In this document: one piece after another, positions 33,001-43,300 of the stretch
How the letters are laid out: each line of letters begins with the position of its first letter
How positions within the stretch are numbered: position 1 is the stretch's first letter
Assembly (NCBI RefSeq): GCF_022539505.1
Contig: NC_061510.1
Span: 392,814,249 to 392,878,248 of the forward strand
Length of the DNA: 64,000 bases
Source of the DNA: Lolium rigidum
Lineage: Eukaryota > Streptophyta > Magnoliopsida > Poales > Poaceae
Direction of reading: 5' to 3'
Translations under genes and position numbers: made by a program
Notes under the pieces: model-generated
The model's database searches: none
Told to the model about the DNA's origin: nothing
The model's input: the letters and a program-made list of their open reading frames with translations, nothing else

Positions 33001-34483
33001 GTAAGCTAAGCTATACCTCTTAGATTACAAAGCAACAAGCTCCCTTCTAATGCGTTATTAGGCTGCAGTTAGCCAGTAGCCAGTCAAAGTAGGTAGAGTA
33101 AGCTAGCGGAAGAAATTGATCGTTATGGCTAGCGCAAAAGCTCAAAGAGTCAAGGATGCCTAACAAGTGACAAGAAAAAAAAATCAAGTAGAAACTGTTT
33201 CGCCAAAAGCGACGAAATCAACTATACACAACGTGCCCAACGTCAGATACCTAGCGAGAATTAGCTTAATTCTCAGTTAGCTAAGTGCTAGGTGGATCCT
33301 TTCTTTTTTCAGGTGTAAACATGTATCCAACGAATTAATGCCGATCTAAAACTAGGCCTTCCAAACACACTTTTCTGGATCCGTCCGTTTTCACTAGCCT
33401 GTAATTTCCAGCAGCTTAGGTAGTAAAACATGTCTTCAGTCTTCTAAACGGGTCCATAGTTTTTGCGACTTGTCATATTTCAGACTTCTACATATTCATC
33501 TACTATCGATGAACACAACACATTGTACTAAAAACAAGTCTCAAGATTATGAGTGCTGCTATACATCCGACATTTTCAGTACGATGTTTGTCCAACTTCA
33601 GAGAAAACCGTCTACCTGGCTAGCACGAGTAAGGGTGTAGTACATCGTATGGTTATCGGACAGAAATCTGTTGAATGCAGAACAATTCCCCAAGATTATT
33701 GACTTCTCGGCTTAACCTGGGGTAAGGTAAACTAGTAGTAACATTGGGATGATGCACCGCACACACGCGCGCGCACACACGTACAAATTTAAATAAATTT
33801 GCAGTGTGAAATCAATATGAATGCCCAAATATAAAATGAATTATATCTGCTACAATCTACATATGTTCTAACTTATTCATAGGTTCCACACATACTTTGT
33901 TTTTAAACAAAACTTCTCTCTTCTATCCGCGCTAGCATATATGAAAAGTCCAACCCTTATTTGAGCAGGACATCAATCAACAAAATCATGTTTTTTTTAT
34001 AACTTTTGTTGACAGTTTCAGAAATCAGAAAGGATCGCTTTGTACTTGGCAGGAGAATTTTGAAATGTACAAGAAGAATAGAATGTTGGTTTAATTTTTT
34101 TGGATCTCATTTATGCTAAGTTCAATATAGCTGCGGCCATTCCTAGGACAGAAGCGAGGATGAGTGTGACTAAAACTATGCGTACGTTTGGGAAGAAACA
34201 AAAAAAAACATTGTATTTCCCATAAGTTACCTTTGGTAAGTTGCGCGAGGTCGCATACATCGGCGGAGACATACTCGGCGAGACCGACGCGCAGGGCAGC
34301 GCCGAGGAGCCCCTCCTCGTCCGGTTCGAGAGTAGCGACGGGGGCGAGGTCGGTTATCCGCACGCGCCAATCTCCGGAGCGGAGCAGCGCCGCAACCAGG
34401 TGCCTGGCCATGAAGCCCCTTCCGCCGGTCACCACGCACCACCTCAGCCCGTCGAGGCCACGGTCGCCGGCCGGCAATTCCAT
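15013..34483 (-). CDS. plant 3beta-hydroxysteroid-dehydrogenase/decarboxylase-like protein (sterol C-4 demethylation), 8 exons
   Basis: Exons (minus): 34483-34231, 28683-28594, 19673-19540, 18088-17930, 17056-16934, 16860-16781, 15363-15156, 15072-15013. All inferred junctions are GT-AG, phases agree, and the joined 1107 nt give 368 residues with no stop. Domains: Rossmann nucleotide-binding motif TGGRGFMARHL (residues 19-29), VVFHTATAD (91-99), IYTSSSSVVFDG (132-143), catalytic Y164-x3-K168 in DAYAQTKAEAE, CLRPGSIFGPGD (about 188-199), IIIGEGKNSDDFVYVDNVVHGH, ITNVEPMNVWDF, and a C-terminal SRTFSCNRAIEQLGYKP. These follow the family in order. The family oxidises the 3-hydroxyl and decarboxylates C-4 carboxylated sterols with NAD(P), at the ER. 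The protein ends 19 codons into the last exon and has no reticulon-like tail. Introns of 73 bp to 8.9 kb hold nested transposons. Exons are assigned by eye; a paralogue or silent copy remains possible. Confidence 0.85.
16070..16450. repeat. degenerate short repeats within intron 6
   Basis: Variants of GGCAATGCA / GGCAGTGCA recur irregularly about every 25-60 bases, with A-rich spacers. No precise unit, inverted ends or coding frame is visible. It lies in the intron between the exons at 16860-16781 and 15363-15156. Confidence 0.4.
20673..21838 (-). repeat. intron-2 Gypsy 3' LTR (1166 bp)
   Basis: Matches 26679-27848 along its length. It contains an internal inverted repeat around CTACACCTAAGATAGGTGTAAG (21312-21333, given here only as a site) and CCGATC-rich segments. 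Confidence 0.9.
22117..22631 (+). pseudogene. antisense ORF of the intron-2 Gypsy: acidic low-complexity protein
   Basis: The ATG at 22117 (MSSSSPASSDLSAQSSSSRE) opens a Ser/Pro-rich N-terminus, the segment NPAEVHAANTRRAIAAGEE (residues about 26-44) and an acidic region with a run of 12 Glu. The frame then leaves the acidic composition at a CCCC run (22444-22447); the next frame continues with an Asp/Glu-rich tail (DFDSDDDDADEEDEDNEG) ending at a TAG at 22629-22631. A single missing C therefore probably split one acidic protein. A TATA-like CTATATCC (22031-22038) precedes it, and a short 3' region with AATGAA follows at about 22731. Orientation is opposite to gag. No enzymatic motif; function unknown. 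Confidence 0.6.
22640..24150 (-). other. intron-2 Gypsy internal region, mostly non-coding
   Basis: Dense in GCCGAT/ATCGGC motifs in both orientations, with no long frame except a minus-strand piece at 23851-24153 (GLEEAERLYLHTLRKARPDL, KVQRTLDEEGRP). That piece resembles the linker between Gag and protease in related grass polyproteins. The protease core itself is not seen, so the pol deletion starts about here. Confidence 0.5.
24356..26662 (-). pseudogene. intron-2 Gypsy gag
   Basis: Reading on the minus strand, the N-terminus (26617 on) has a charged helix DLLDELKKKHDEIKATLEAE. Frames then alternate: 26450-26007 (QEINYMVAHSLHQHSESLVN), 26191-25598 (with a duplicated WLAKYATPTNLQ / WLVKYATPANLQ segment and YELIPLPPKYRLPDF), and 25540-24356, which holds the Gag core continuation (EEQFHEQYHSEASDVGIADL, QKRGETVAEYVQRFRTIRNR) and a Cys/His segment CPFFRHCWDSGMSRLPTIGN near its end. 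At least three frame changes separate the pieces. The gene made the particle protein of a mobile element; here it is broken and sits in an intron. Confidence 0.8.
26656..26673 (-). other. intron-2 Gypsy primer binding site
   Basis: Minus strand TGGCACGCCCGGTGGGAC, 5 bases inside the 5' LTR, a motif common at this position in grass Gypsy elements. I cannot name the tRNA. Confidence 0.65.
26679..27848 (-). repeat. intron-2 Gypsy 5' LTR (1170 bp)
   Basis: A TATA-like TATAAATA on the minus strand (27634-27627) is the probable element promoter. It is followed by the TSD ACTTT at 27849-27853. Confidence 0.9.
27854..30188. other. intron sequence around exon 2 of the dehydrogenase gene
   Basis: AT-rich, with no element borders recognised. 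Exon 2 (28594-28683) lies within it. A GC-rich patch at 29580-29930 has short frames on the minus strand without recognisable motifs. Confidence 0.4.
30198..30592. mobile_element. MITE-like element, probably Mutator type
   Basis: 395 bp with inverted ends around GGGAGCATATGCTC (left at 30219-30232, right complement at about 30556-30570, within GGCACCCGGGAGCATATGCTCC read from the right), flanked by the 9-bp direct repeat TTTTAAAGC (30189-30197 and 30593-30601). A 9-bp duplication is the Mutator signature. The outermost 14 bases of the left arm no longer match the right, so the left end is diverged. No ORF. It lies in intron 1 of the dehydrogenase gene. Confidence 0.6.
30870..31233. repeat. 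degenerate TAATTGCATA / AATTACACA repeat tract
   Basis: The motifs TAATTGCATA, GTGTAATTGC and AAATTACACA alternate irregularly in both orientations. The tract is interrupted by the retroposon at 31248 and resumes near 32765 (GTAATTACACACAC), so it predates that insertion. Confidence 0.5.
31248..32697 (+). mobile_element. non-coding, poly-A-tailed retroposon in intron 1
   Basis: Flanked by the 13-bp direct repeat GGTGGGCTTGTAG (31235-31247 and 32698-32710). The 3' end reads TTAATATATTCCCTTTATCGG then CAAAAAA, the A-rich end typical of plant LINE/SINE retroposition. The first 600 bases are very GC-rich (CCG-rich, with overlapping frames but no recognised domain); the rest resembles an untranslated sequence. 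No EN or RT. It is best read as a non-autonomous non-LTR element moved by LINE machinery; a processed transcript of a host gene is an alternative. Confidence 0.7.
32711..34230. other. remaining intron 1 sequence
   Basis: AT-rich, with no coding frame or element border. Includes a short CA/CG alternating tract at about 33754-33780. Confidence 0.4.
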
Positions 34484-34591
34484 CTCACCAATTGATGCAA
34501 CTAGCGGCAGGGTACATACGTTGTTCTATCAAGTCCTTGCTGATGCTCTCATTTATGTAGCTTGTGCGTGGGTTTGTTGGTGGTGGCGTTG

Positions 34592-34599
34592 TATTTATT
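34592..34599 (-). promoter_or_regulatory. candidate TATA element of the dehydrogenase gene
   Basis: AATAAATA on the minus strand, about 109 bases before the ATG at 34483. The distance allows a normal short 5' leader. It is the only TATA-like site close to the start that I see; not a strong consensus. Confidence 0.35.
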
Positions 34600-34649
34600 G
34601 GGCAAAGTTTGCTGCACAACTCCCAGTTGTACTCCGTACCTTCTTTTTG

Positions 34650-37600
34650 TTGCCACATTTAAAGTTTCTTAATTTAAAGGAATGCAATACATACATGTTT
34701 TACGAACAAGCATATGACCGGGATAGCTGTGGAAGTAAGTAAAAAAAGCAAAACAATTTTCAGATTGTGGAAATCACTAGTTGTCGTTACTTTTGTTCTT
34801 TTAAATATAATTGTCTAGTCATTTTCATCAGATCGGTTTTGTGATTGAACTGGCTAAACATGCAATCCCACATGTTCAACATATAAGAATAGTCATAAGA
34901 AAAAAAAACTTCATATTCAATCTCGGAAGCATCATAAACTTCTTTCTATTTTTCGTTGTACAATGTGACATTAACTACAAAACATCTTTCATGAACCTAA
35001 GATTTCAGCTGTATTGAAGGGTAGCGATCCCGCTTTCACTGTGACAAGACCTTTCAACTAAGTAATTAGCACTATGCTTATGGCAGGATAGATAGCAACC
35101 CTGCAATCCACGCCGTTTGTTGCACTTTTATTGCGCCACATACTCATAATTAGGGAATCGCCAAGGTGTTTGAGCCGCCATGCCTAAAATACGGATATCT
35201 TGACACCGAGGGTGATGTTGAAATAATGAGTCATTTCATTTGGCTCATATAGTATTTTAGAATATGCAAAATAAAGAAACCATGTTTATCCACATACCTT
35301 AAAAATATATACTCTGTTGATCTTAATTTTGATGGCTGAGATTAAAAAATAAGACCGATATCACCACATACCTCTAAAATATGTCCTGATTTCACCACAC
35401 GGGGTGCCGGGTGCACCACCACCCTACATATACGTATGAGACCGATATCACCACACGCGTGCACCACCACAGCCTGGACGTGCACTAAACTCAAGTCAAG
35501 GACACTATTATCTTTGTCTAGAATGGAGTGGAGACAAACGGCCGGCAGGGTGACTGTATTTGAGAGATTGATTTAATTAGCTAGTAGTACTACTACTGTA
35601 GAAAGTTATTCTCATCTGCGTATTAAATGAGAATAGTGCTGACTAGTGGTGCGGCCTAATTTTCAGTCCGGCAGCTGGATGTGTCGCCCTACCCTCTAGG
35701 GAACGCGCGTGCCCCTGCCCCGTAGGCCCGAGCACGTTCTTAATATCAAGTTTTTCAATAGATCTGTATTACTATATTTTTGTAAATATTTCGAACAACT
35801 ATATTGTGTAGTTCATTATCAGTTGTCATACATAAATACCATTCAATTTAAAAATCTGCGGTGTTCTTGTGAAAAAGAGTAAAAAAGCTTTTGTTGGTAC
35901 CACTAATCTATATGTGCTAGAAGGAAAATTTCTACCACCCAAAAATTCTGCTCAATTTAGAGATAATATACGTAATTAAGTGATAGGGTGGGTGTGCTAC
36001 TAGCCTACTGTAGCAAACCTGTTTACTTTTAAAAGCACGAGATATTGCATAGTAGGTTAGGCAGGGTATACAGGAGCAACTGTATCATAGGTCATTTCCA
36101 CTCTGTAGCACATAATCAATGGAGTCATGTTTTTGGGGCTCCGCAAATTACCCGCCGACACCACAGTGATCTATCAAGCCGGTCTGCAAGAATCTAATCT
36201 TGGGAAGGTTGTTGACACTTCTACATCAAGAGGTGACGTCTTTTTATTTTGTTTTATAATAATTGAGGTTGCACTATAACTCATGAGAGATTTGAAACAC
36301 TCGTGTTATCTTTATTCCAACACTTTGCTTTTTCGTTTGCCTTTTCATATCTTTTTGTTTATTTTTGTTGAAGGTTTTAGCCTTGTTTTTGTCGCCTTTC
36401 TTTTCGTTCTTCTTATCTCGTACACAAAAACCTAAAAGGATTTCTCATTTTATCTTTTGTGTTTTTCTTTCGTTGTTCCTATACCAATTTTGTGTTGGCC
36501 GATAATTATCGCGTGAAGGTTGAGCCTCTCGAGTTTTGAAGGAACACATCATGTGGAAGAAAATAGTGAGCTCATGAACTTGAGATGGCTTGCCACTTCT
36601 ATCTCTGATTTTGAAATGCCCATGCTAGTTAGTAGTACTAGGAAGTTGTGTGGCTGCAATTGCGGCAATCCTTTTTTTCGTATGGGTGGCCTTATTGTTA
36701 TCGCACCAGTAGCATCGGATACCATCGCATGCTAAGTCCAACACCAACACGGCTGTACCATCCAAAGTAAATGTACAATTCGATTTTATTAGAAACAGAA
36801 ATAGGGTGTAGTAGCATCTGAACAATAAGTAGCCAAGAATTAGTTTGCTTGTGAAGCACAAGATGCAATAATTAAGGTATTAGGTCATGACAGATTTTCA
36901 TTAGTAAATAAATGAACATGAATTCAGTTTGCAAAGAAGCTTTAGTCAAGGGTACATGGATGTTCCTCGTATCAAAAGTAGGCCTTGCAATCTTGACAAA
37001 CACGATCAGATGTATGGTTGGCCACGCCAAACAGCCGATAACACAAAAATACTTCAAAGAGAAAGGAAAAGGATTAATAACAATCAAATAGAGAGTAAAC
37101 AAAGAAACAAAGCACATATAGACAATAAAAAACAATAATGCACACACATACCCATTTAAATAGAGTGGCTATACTTTTGAATTTAGCAAAGATCGGAAAA
37201 CAATGTTGGGATGCTCTTTCCTAGTTTTACGAAATCCAACCTTTTTTGTATGCCACTTCATCTATCTTGCCGAATAATCACGTTTTATCATACATGTTAG
37301 ATTAAAGACCATGACACTGACGTAGGGTAGTACATGTTGCATATTTCATTTGCTCATTTGTCTCTAATAGTCTCATTTTCAATATTTTAAAAATAGAAAA
37401 AAGATACATATCCTTGGTATCTACAGCTCACTTCCTAACAGAAGTCAATTTCTATACGCAGAATGAAAAAATAAATAAATGACATGTAAAATAAAGTACC
37501 CTAAAAAAGGACGATAAAAAGAGCCATCTAGGACAGTCCAAGATAGCTCATGAATCCCCCGCACCAGAAACACCTACAGAAAACAAAGACACTCATTGAG

Positions 37601-39300
37601 ATTAGGATTTACTAGAAGAACCCAAATATGTTGGAACCAAAAAAATAAAAAAAAGGATAGTTATCGATAGACCCTGAGCCAAGGTTGGAACACTTTTTCA
37701 TTTTCTTGTTGGTTCCTTCTTTTGCATGAGTTCTAGTTCTAGGATGTTGGTTTTTGTCTAATAAAATGGAGGATCATAAAATTGTAGATTATAATTCATC
37801 AAGCAAAACAATATTACCGAACTTTGACGACACGCAAATAGTTGACGACACGCACATTACATGCCTGCCGATTTTTTCTTTAATGATTAGGTTGTGTTTG
37901 ATGCCACCCACTTATATTGGACTAGTATAAATGCCCGTGCGTTGCCACGGGTCCTTAAATTGTATTTCTCAATGCACATAGAAAATTTTCAACTCACTAT
38001 GAAAATTGAAAACAAATTATGAATATCATAATATTCTAAATCATGATAAAGATCATGATGTGCATCTCCGTGGTTCCAAGTTCTAGGTCTTCTTGTTACT
38101 CTTCTACGGTAAGCCCTACACATGGATTCAAAGCTTTATTTGCTCTTCGATCAACCCTTGATGAGTCGAGTTCAAGTGATTAATTTGAGAATACCGTTTC
38201 ACTTGCAGGGCATGGTTTTCTTGACTGGCCATGGAAACTTAGGATTGTACCCGTGGACCATCGCACAATGCATCTGATGCCATATTTAACAAATGAGCAT
38301 TGAGATTGCGCTTATCATTTGGTATATTTTACTCAAACATGATCTATGAATTAATCTGAGACGTGAAGATAAAATAAGTACGCTACAATAAAAATCCTTA
38401 TCTAGTCCATATAACTATTTTAAAAAATTGTAAAGTCTAAAAGTTATAAAAGTATGTTTGCAAACAAACGAACTTCCTCAAATATGTTGCTTCGGTGTTA
38501 AAGGTGGTCGGGAACGAGTGTAGCCAAAAATATGTGCAAGGTCCTTTTAGGACCGTTTTTTTTTACATTGTGATCAACATATGAATGACAAGACTACCGG
38601 TTAATGGAAAGCATGCAAAACAAAGGGAAATCAACTGCCATCTAGTGTGGTCTTCGGTCCTTAAATATGTATTGTGAATACTTATCAATATTTTAACTTT
38701 ATAATACAGTGGCTCCGCGTTGTCACATTCTTTAGTTTTCTTCTGAGTACATTTGAACATAATGCATGTGCAGCCCACATCTCTTAAATAAATATAACAC
38801 ATGTAATTTGAACTCTATTTACTTCAACTGGGTTGATTCCATGTTCGTTTTTTGGTCCACTTAATATGTATCACTACTTAACGGTCTAACAATGCCCAAT
38901 GCAATGTACAATTCACATCCATGACACCGACTAAAATCGACTGATGCATGAAAATAATTTACAATTAGCTTCTAGATAAATACAATTTAATTCTAGTTTT
39001 TGATAAAGGCTAACTCATTATGTGATCAATAATGTGTTTTTATTATCTAACGTTGAACGATTTGAAGAGTTCACTTTGATGGTACAATCTTTAATTTCTA
39101 CAAACCACATGATGACCTGCATGATTATATAATTTTGATTTTACAATATTAATACTACCTCCGTGTGGAAAAGATTGTATTCAAATTTTGACTAAGTTAA
39201 AACATCCTTTTATAAACAGTGAGAGTATATTAAATAAAACCAATTATAGAAACAGTTATAAACTAAAATGTAAAATCAATTGGATCTTTAAAATCTTAAC
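34650..39300. other. AT-rich intergenic sequence
   Basis: No recognisable gene. At 37920-37953 the phrase ACTAGTATAAATGCCCGTGC followed by GTTGCCACGGG matches an end motif seen in unclassified grass DNA repeats; its partner end was not found. A weak Stowaway-like end (ACTACCTCCGTGTGG) occurs near 39155. Confidence 0.4.
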
Positions 39301-39309
39301 ATTATCGGG

Positions 39310-40015
39310 CATGTACAATGAGGAACGTTTAAGGGGGGCCCTTAAGGAAAAAAAATTAATCCAGAAAGCCTAGTTATCAGCTTAGCGCCTACATCCGCAT
39401 CGGTGAACGCTTAAGCAGACGCTCAAATCCTCCCTAGCATCTCCTCCAAGCGCTCGCCCATCCAACATTAAGTCGCTAGCGCCTGGTACCGACCCGAATA
39501 GAAAAAGACGGATAGCACCTACCGACTGCTAAGTCCTCTCTCTCTCTCTCTCTCTCATCTCAGTATCTCACTCTGCTCCACATCTCCACCACAAATCCTC
39601 TCCGGCGAGCACGGGGAGCAGCTCATGGATGACCCAGACGCGCAACCGCACCTCGTGCCCATCCACTGATACGATGGTGATGGATCCTCCGCCAGGCCCG
39701 GAAGCACCTGCTAAGAAGGGCGGCAAGGGAGACTGGCGGCGTGGTCGCGGTGAACGAGCTGGAGGACTGAGGCAGGGACGGGCCGGCTGACGAGGGCGTC
39801 AGGGAAAAGTAGGCGTCGAAGAAGAGGAAGGGGTCGTCGAGGAAGAAGCAGAGGAAGGAGGACAGTGGGCTCATTGAGGGAGAAGAGGTGGTAGGGTCTG
39901 GGTCGTCGTCCGGCGGGAACGATAGCGGATGCAGGGACGGGGGCGAGGAGGATGATGGATGGGAGAGGGCGATCCGAGAGGTCTGGAAGTTATGCTGCCA
40001 GTCCAATTCTTGAGA
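39310..40015. other. GC-rich block with a DNA-element-like left end
   Basis: Begins with GGGCATGTACAATG at 39309-39322, a sequence that often starts grass DNA elements, but the complementary right end was not located. The block is GC-rich with a purine-rich (GAGGAAG)-type stretch at 39800-39880. Short frames on both strands carry no motif I recognise. Confidence 0.3.
39536..39556. repeat. (CT)n microsatellite
   Basis: About ten CT dinucleotides without interruption. Confidence 0.9.
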
Positions 40016-40580
40016 TGTTAATCCCCTTCTCTCTTGTACTACCAATTATGCTTCCAGTCCAATGTAAATTTCTGAAATTTCTTCCTATTTCAGGTGAACG
40101 GCAGCACAATTGGATTCCAGTTTACAGTTCACATCATGATTTATTGTTCTTGACTTGTCCATCAACTGGATTATTTAGAAGCTCGATCATAGTTCATCAG
40201 GTATAACGTGTAATGTATAGTCTTATTTATTCTGAATTACACCCGGTCTTTTCAACTATTGTACTGTGAGCATTATGGCTCTGTTTACGTGGTAGCAAGT
40301 GCATCTTTTTCTCTTGGCATAAGTTTGGATGATTCATGGATTTAATTAATCGTTGCATGGCCTATAGAAGTAACTTCTTTCTACTACAAATTTTAGCCGG
40401 TGTAACTGATGCATCTATGCTAATAATCTGACCATCAGAAAACAAGCTACACAAATGAATCTGATTCTAAAATAGAGGAAAACACTTATCATAAAACTCT
40501 CAATACATGAATCTGTTTGTAACAAACTAAAAAAAGGAAATAAAGATAACTTATTTGAAAACTAAGAACAATAATACAAG

Positions 40581-41199
40581 TCATGGTACGTAGAACTTCG
40601 CCCATTCGGGATGGTTTCGAAGGGCTGCCCATATGTGAAGTAGTGTGAAAGGTTGACCTGTCATTTGTTTATAGAGTTTCATAGTGTTTTCAACCAAATC
40701 TTCATCAGCTTGGCCACTACTGTACCGATTGTTGTAAGCACACCACATTCTATTGAATCCCCTAATTTTGACATTCATCTTATGCCAATTGTCCTTGCAT
40801 TATTTTGCCTTTCTCATCCTATCATTGGGAGTGGTTGCATTGTACTCTTCCGCGATTTGATCCTAAAAAAATTTGAGCACTAACCAAGTTTCTATTGGCA
40901 TGCTTCATGGAATTATTTAACCAAATGTTTGCCTACATAGAAAAAAAACTTGATCATTTGGAAGCACTGTACTATTGCATGATTCATATATAGCATTACC
41001 AAATAATAATCAATAAATTTAAAGGCTGTTGTAAGGAAGATCTTACCAGCCGTTGATGTTCGTCTTCTGTCCACAGCATGCGCATGTTTACATTGCCCGA
41101 TCCATCTTTGTATGTGTGTGCAAGTGCAAGGTCTAACAAAATACTGATATTTGTGTTTGCGCTGGAGCAAGTTTGGTGTAGAGAAATGAGATGGTGCAT
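40581..41199 (-). pseudogene. PIF/Harbinger ORF1-like (SANT/Myb, NAM-associated C-terminal type) pseudogene
   Basis: Minus strand. The frame at 41199-40996 contains SGNVNMRMLWTEDEHQRLV, the first helix of a SANT/Myb-like domain. After an intron-like gap (acceptor TTTTTTTAG near 40860) the frame reads QIAEEYNATTPNDRMRKAK, a TAA at about 40800 in place of an expected Gln, then CKDNWHKMNVKIRGFNRMW, GQADEDLVENTMKLYKQM and FTLLHIWAALRNHPEW. That order is the plant family annotated as NAM-associated C-terminal or Harbinger ORF1, a DNA-binding partner of the transposase. The helix after WTEDEH is lost and the stop breaks the frame. No transposase is nearby. It could also be a domesticated host relative that has decayed. 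Confidence 0.65.
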
Positions 41200-41733
41200 G
41201 AATATTTATATTAACATGGGAGATCTAGTGGGTGCATGCAACTTCTATACTTAGGTTCTTTTTGTTGATTTTACTTTAGTATGACAGCAGCAGAGATTAT
41301 GAACCAAGCCTATATATTGAGATATGTGTTCATAGGGTGAAGAAATCTATGGTTGGTATGTTAGATAGGTTTGTATTAACAAATATTCATTATCAATATG
41401 ATCCATGTTCACCTGAGTTATTTTATGTTGACAATACCATCTCATTGTGGCTCCCTGTAGATTCTTCTGGATCTGTGTATTTAGTTCTCTCGAAACCGGA
41501 CCAAATACAAGATTTAACTAGACCATTAGAAGCGCGCTTTGCCGCGCCCGTCTATCTTCATGAAAAACAATAACAATAATAATATGTGAAAAACATAAAA
41601 AACTAAAATACCTAGAAAAATAAGTACGGTGCAAGAAATCTCGGTCTTAAAGAATATGATGCAATCGGGTAAAGAAATTATTCATTTAGTTTTAACTGGA
41701 AGAGTTCAAATGGATCACTGATATCGTGTTTAC

Positions 41734-42022
41734 CAGCTGTTAAAAAGTGACGACATGGCGATGCTTCTATCATATGAATGCGACTCATGGCTATCAATTT
41801 TCTTATTTCAACAGCTCCTCTTTGTACATGCCCACAATTTCTGATCGTGTTGTACCACTGTTGTTCTGTCAAAGTGGAATACCTCATCCAAAGGGCTGAT
41901 TCGATGTCCTTCCACTGCTTGGACACACGCCTAGTTTGTTTACTCTGTCTGAGATCCACGGCCTTTTGAATTGGCTTGATTGCCTTGCGAAGTCTGTTGC
42001 TTACTAAACGGGCATTGTACAC
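41734..42022 (-). pseudogene. unidentified exon-like ORF
   Basis: An open stretch of 96 codons on the minus strand between a plausible acceptor (TTAGTCAG) and donor (ACAGCTG/GTAAAC). It reads VYNARLVSNRLRKAIKPIQK, then a Lys/Arg-rich segment with QTRRVSKQWKDIESALWMRY and GHVQRGAVEIRKL. The composition looks like real protein (basic, helical), but I do not recognise the family and found no flanking exons. It may be an exon carried by the neighbouring DNA element or a relic of a host gene. Confidence 0.3.
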
Positions 42023-43180
42023 CTGACTAATGAAGTAATATTGTTTTAGAAAGAAATGAGAGCAATTCCAGAACATGGATGTATTGTTTCGAGTGCATAA
42101 TCACAATGACTACATGGGAAAGAGATATAAGATGAACAACAGATATACTTTGAATAAGAAAATATCAACAGTAACAAAAATAATAGAAAATATGCACATA
42201 AGTTACCATTATTGTTCTGGAGAGGCAAACTGCAACGTGGTCAGAAGAGAGTATTGTACATGACCTTAGCACCAAGTTACAACACCACGGTTTCTAAAGA
42301 AAACATACTTTACATGATAACATCATAAATCTGCATATCATTGCATTGTTAAATGATGAGTTTGCTACCGGCTTTAACCAAAGGCTCCTTATTGATTTGA
42401 GGGCACCTCGTACGTTATTCTCTCTTCAGAAAAGCAGGTTCCAAGAAAGTAAGCCAGTGAATCCTTACTAATACAAAATAAATTTCTAATATAAGTCGAA
42501 CATATATCAACTTGAAGTGAAGGATTTAAGTCAGCTGAAAGGTTGAACACTTTTTCTCAGTAGATGGCGGAGATCATTCCAGTGTACGAGAATAGTAAAA
42601 GTAGATATATTGAGAAAGGGAAGCAGAACTGATTGGTTTACGGATTCTCGAGGTACTGAAACTGCGCTGCTCCCAAAAATCCAAACTATAGAAATGCAGA
42701 TTTTTAATTTTAGTATCCGCAAAAATATAGATTTTCAATTTTAGTACCAGACATACAAATGCAGATTCTCAATTTAGCTATGGACTGAATTCATAAGTGG
42801 TGCAGCTAAAGGAGCATACATCTTAACAAAGTAAGTACAGAATCTCTATTTTCATAGGCATCACACATTATTATATTTCTCATCAATCGCTTCACAACAC
42901 CTTGCAAAAATTATTGCAAGTTATTCCCTGCAAGAAAAGGCAACGTCAGGGTGCCAGTAAGACATTTGGTTCCTATAAATTTAAAGCTTATTTTTCTCAT
43001 ATGCAGGCTTTGTTATTGCATTCAATAAACAATACAGAAGAGATATAGATCAATATTTATATATTTTGTTTTGGAAAAAAAGATGTTATGTGATGCATAT
43101 GCTTGTTTCTCACCGTGTTCAATAACTTGCCTATTGCAATAGTTTACAATGTCTATGATTCTCTATAACACTTGCTATGC

Positions 43181-43300
43181 AAGAATACTAAGAAGATCAG
43201 GATATGTAGTTCAGAAAGACTGTGTATCACCCTGTAAACAAAGAATACTTATAAGATCAGTAGATCTAGTTGATAAAGAATATATATCAACCTGTAAGGC
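43181..43300. repeat. 60-bp tandem duplication
   Basis: Two adjacent 60-bp copies (43181-43240 and 43241-43300), both starting AAGAATACT and containing AAGATCAG and CCTGTAA, diverged at roughly a quarter of positions. Confidence 0.75.

Noticed and set aside
39155..39240. Stowaway MITE
   Set aside because: Only a weak match to one end (ACTACCTCCGTGTGG); no complementary end or TA duplication could be placed.
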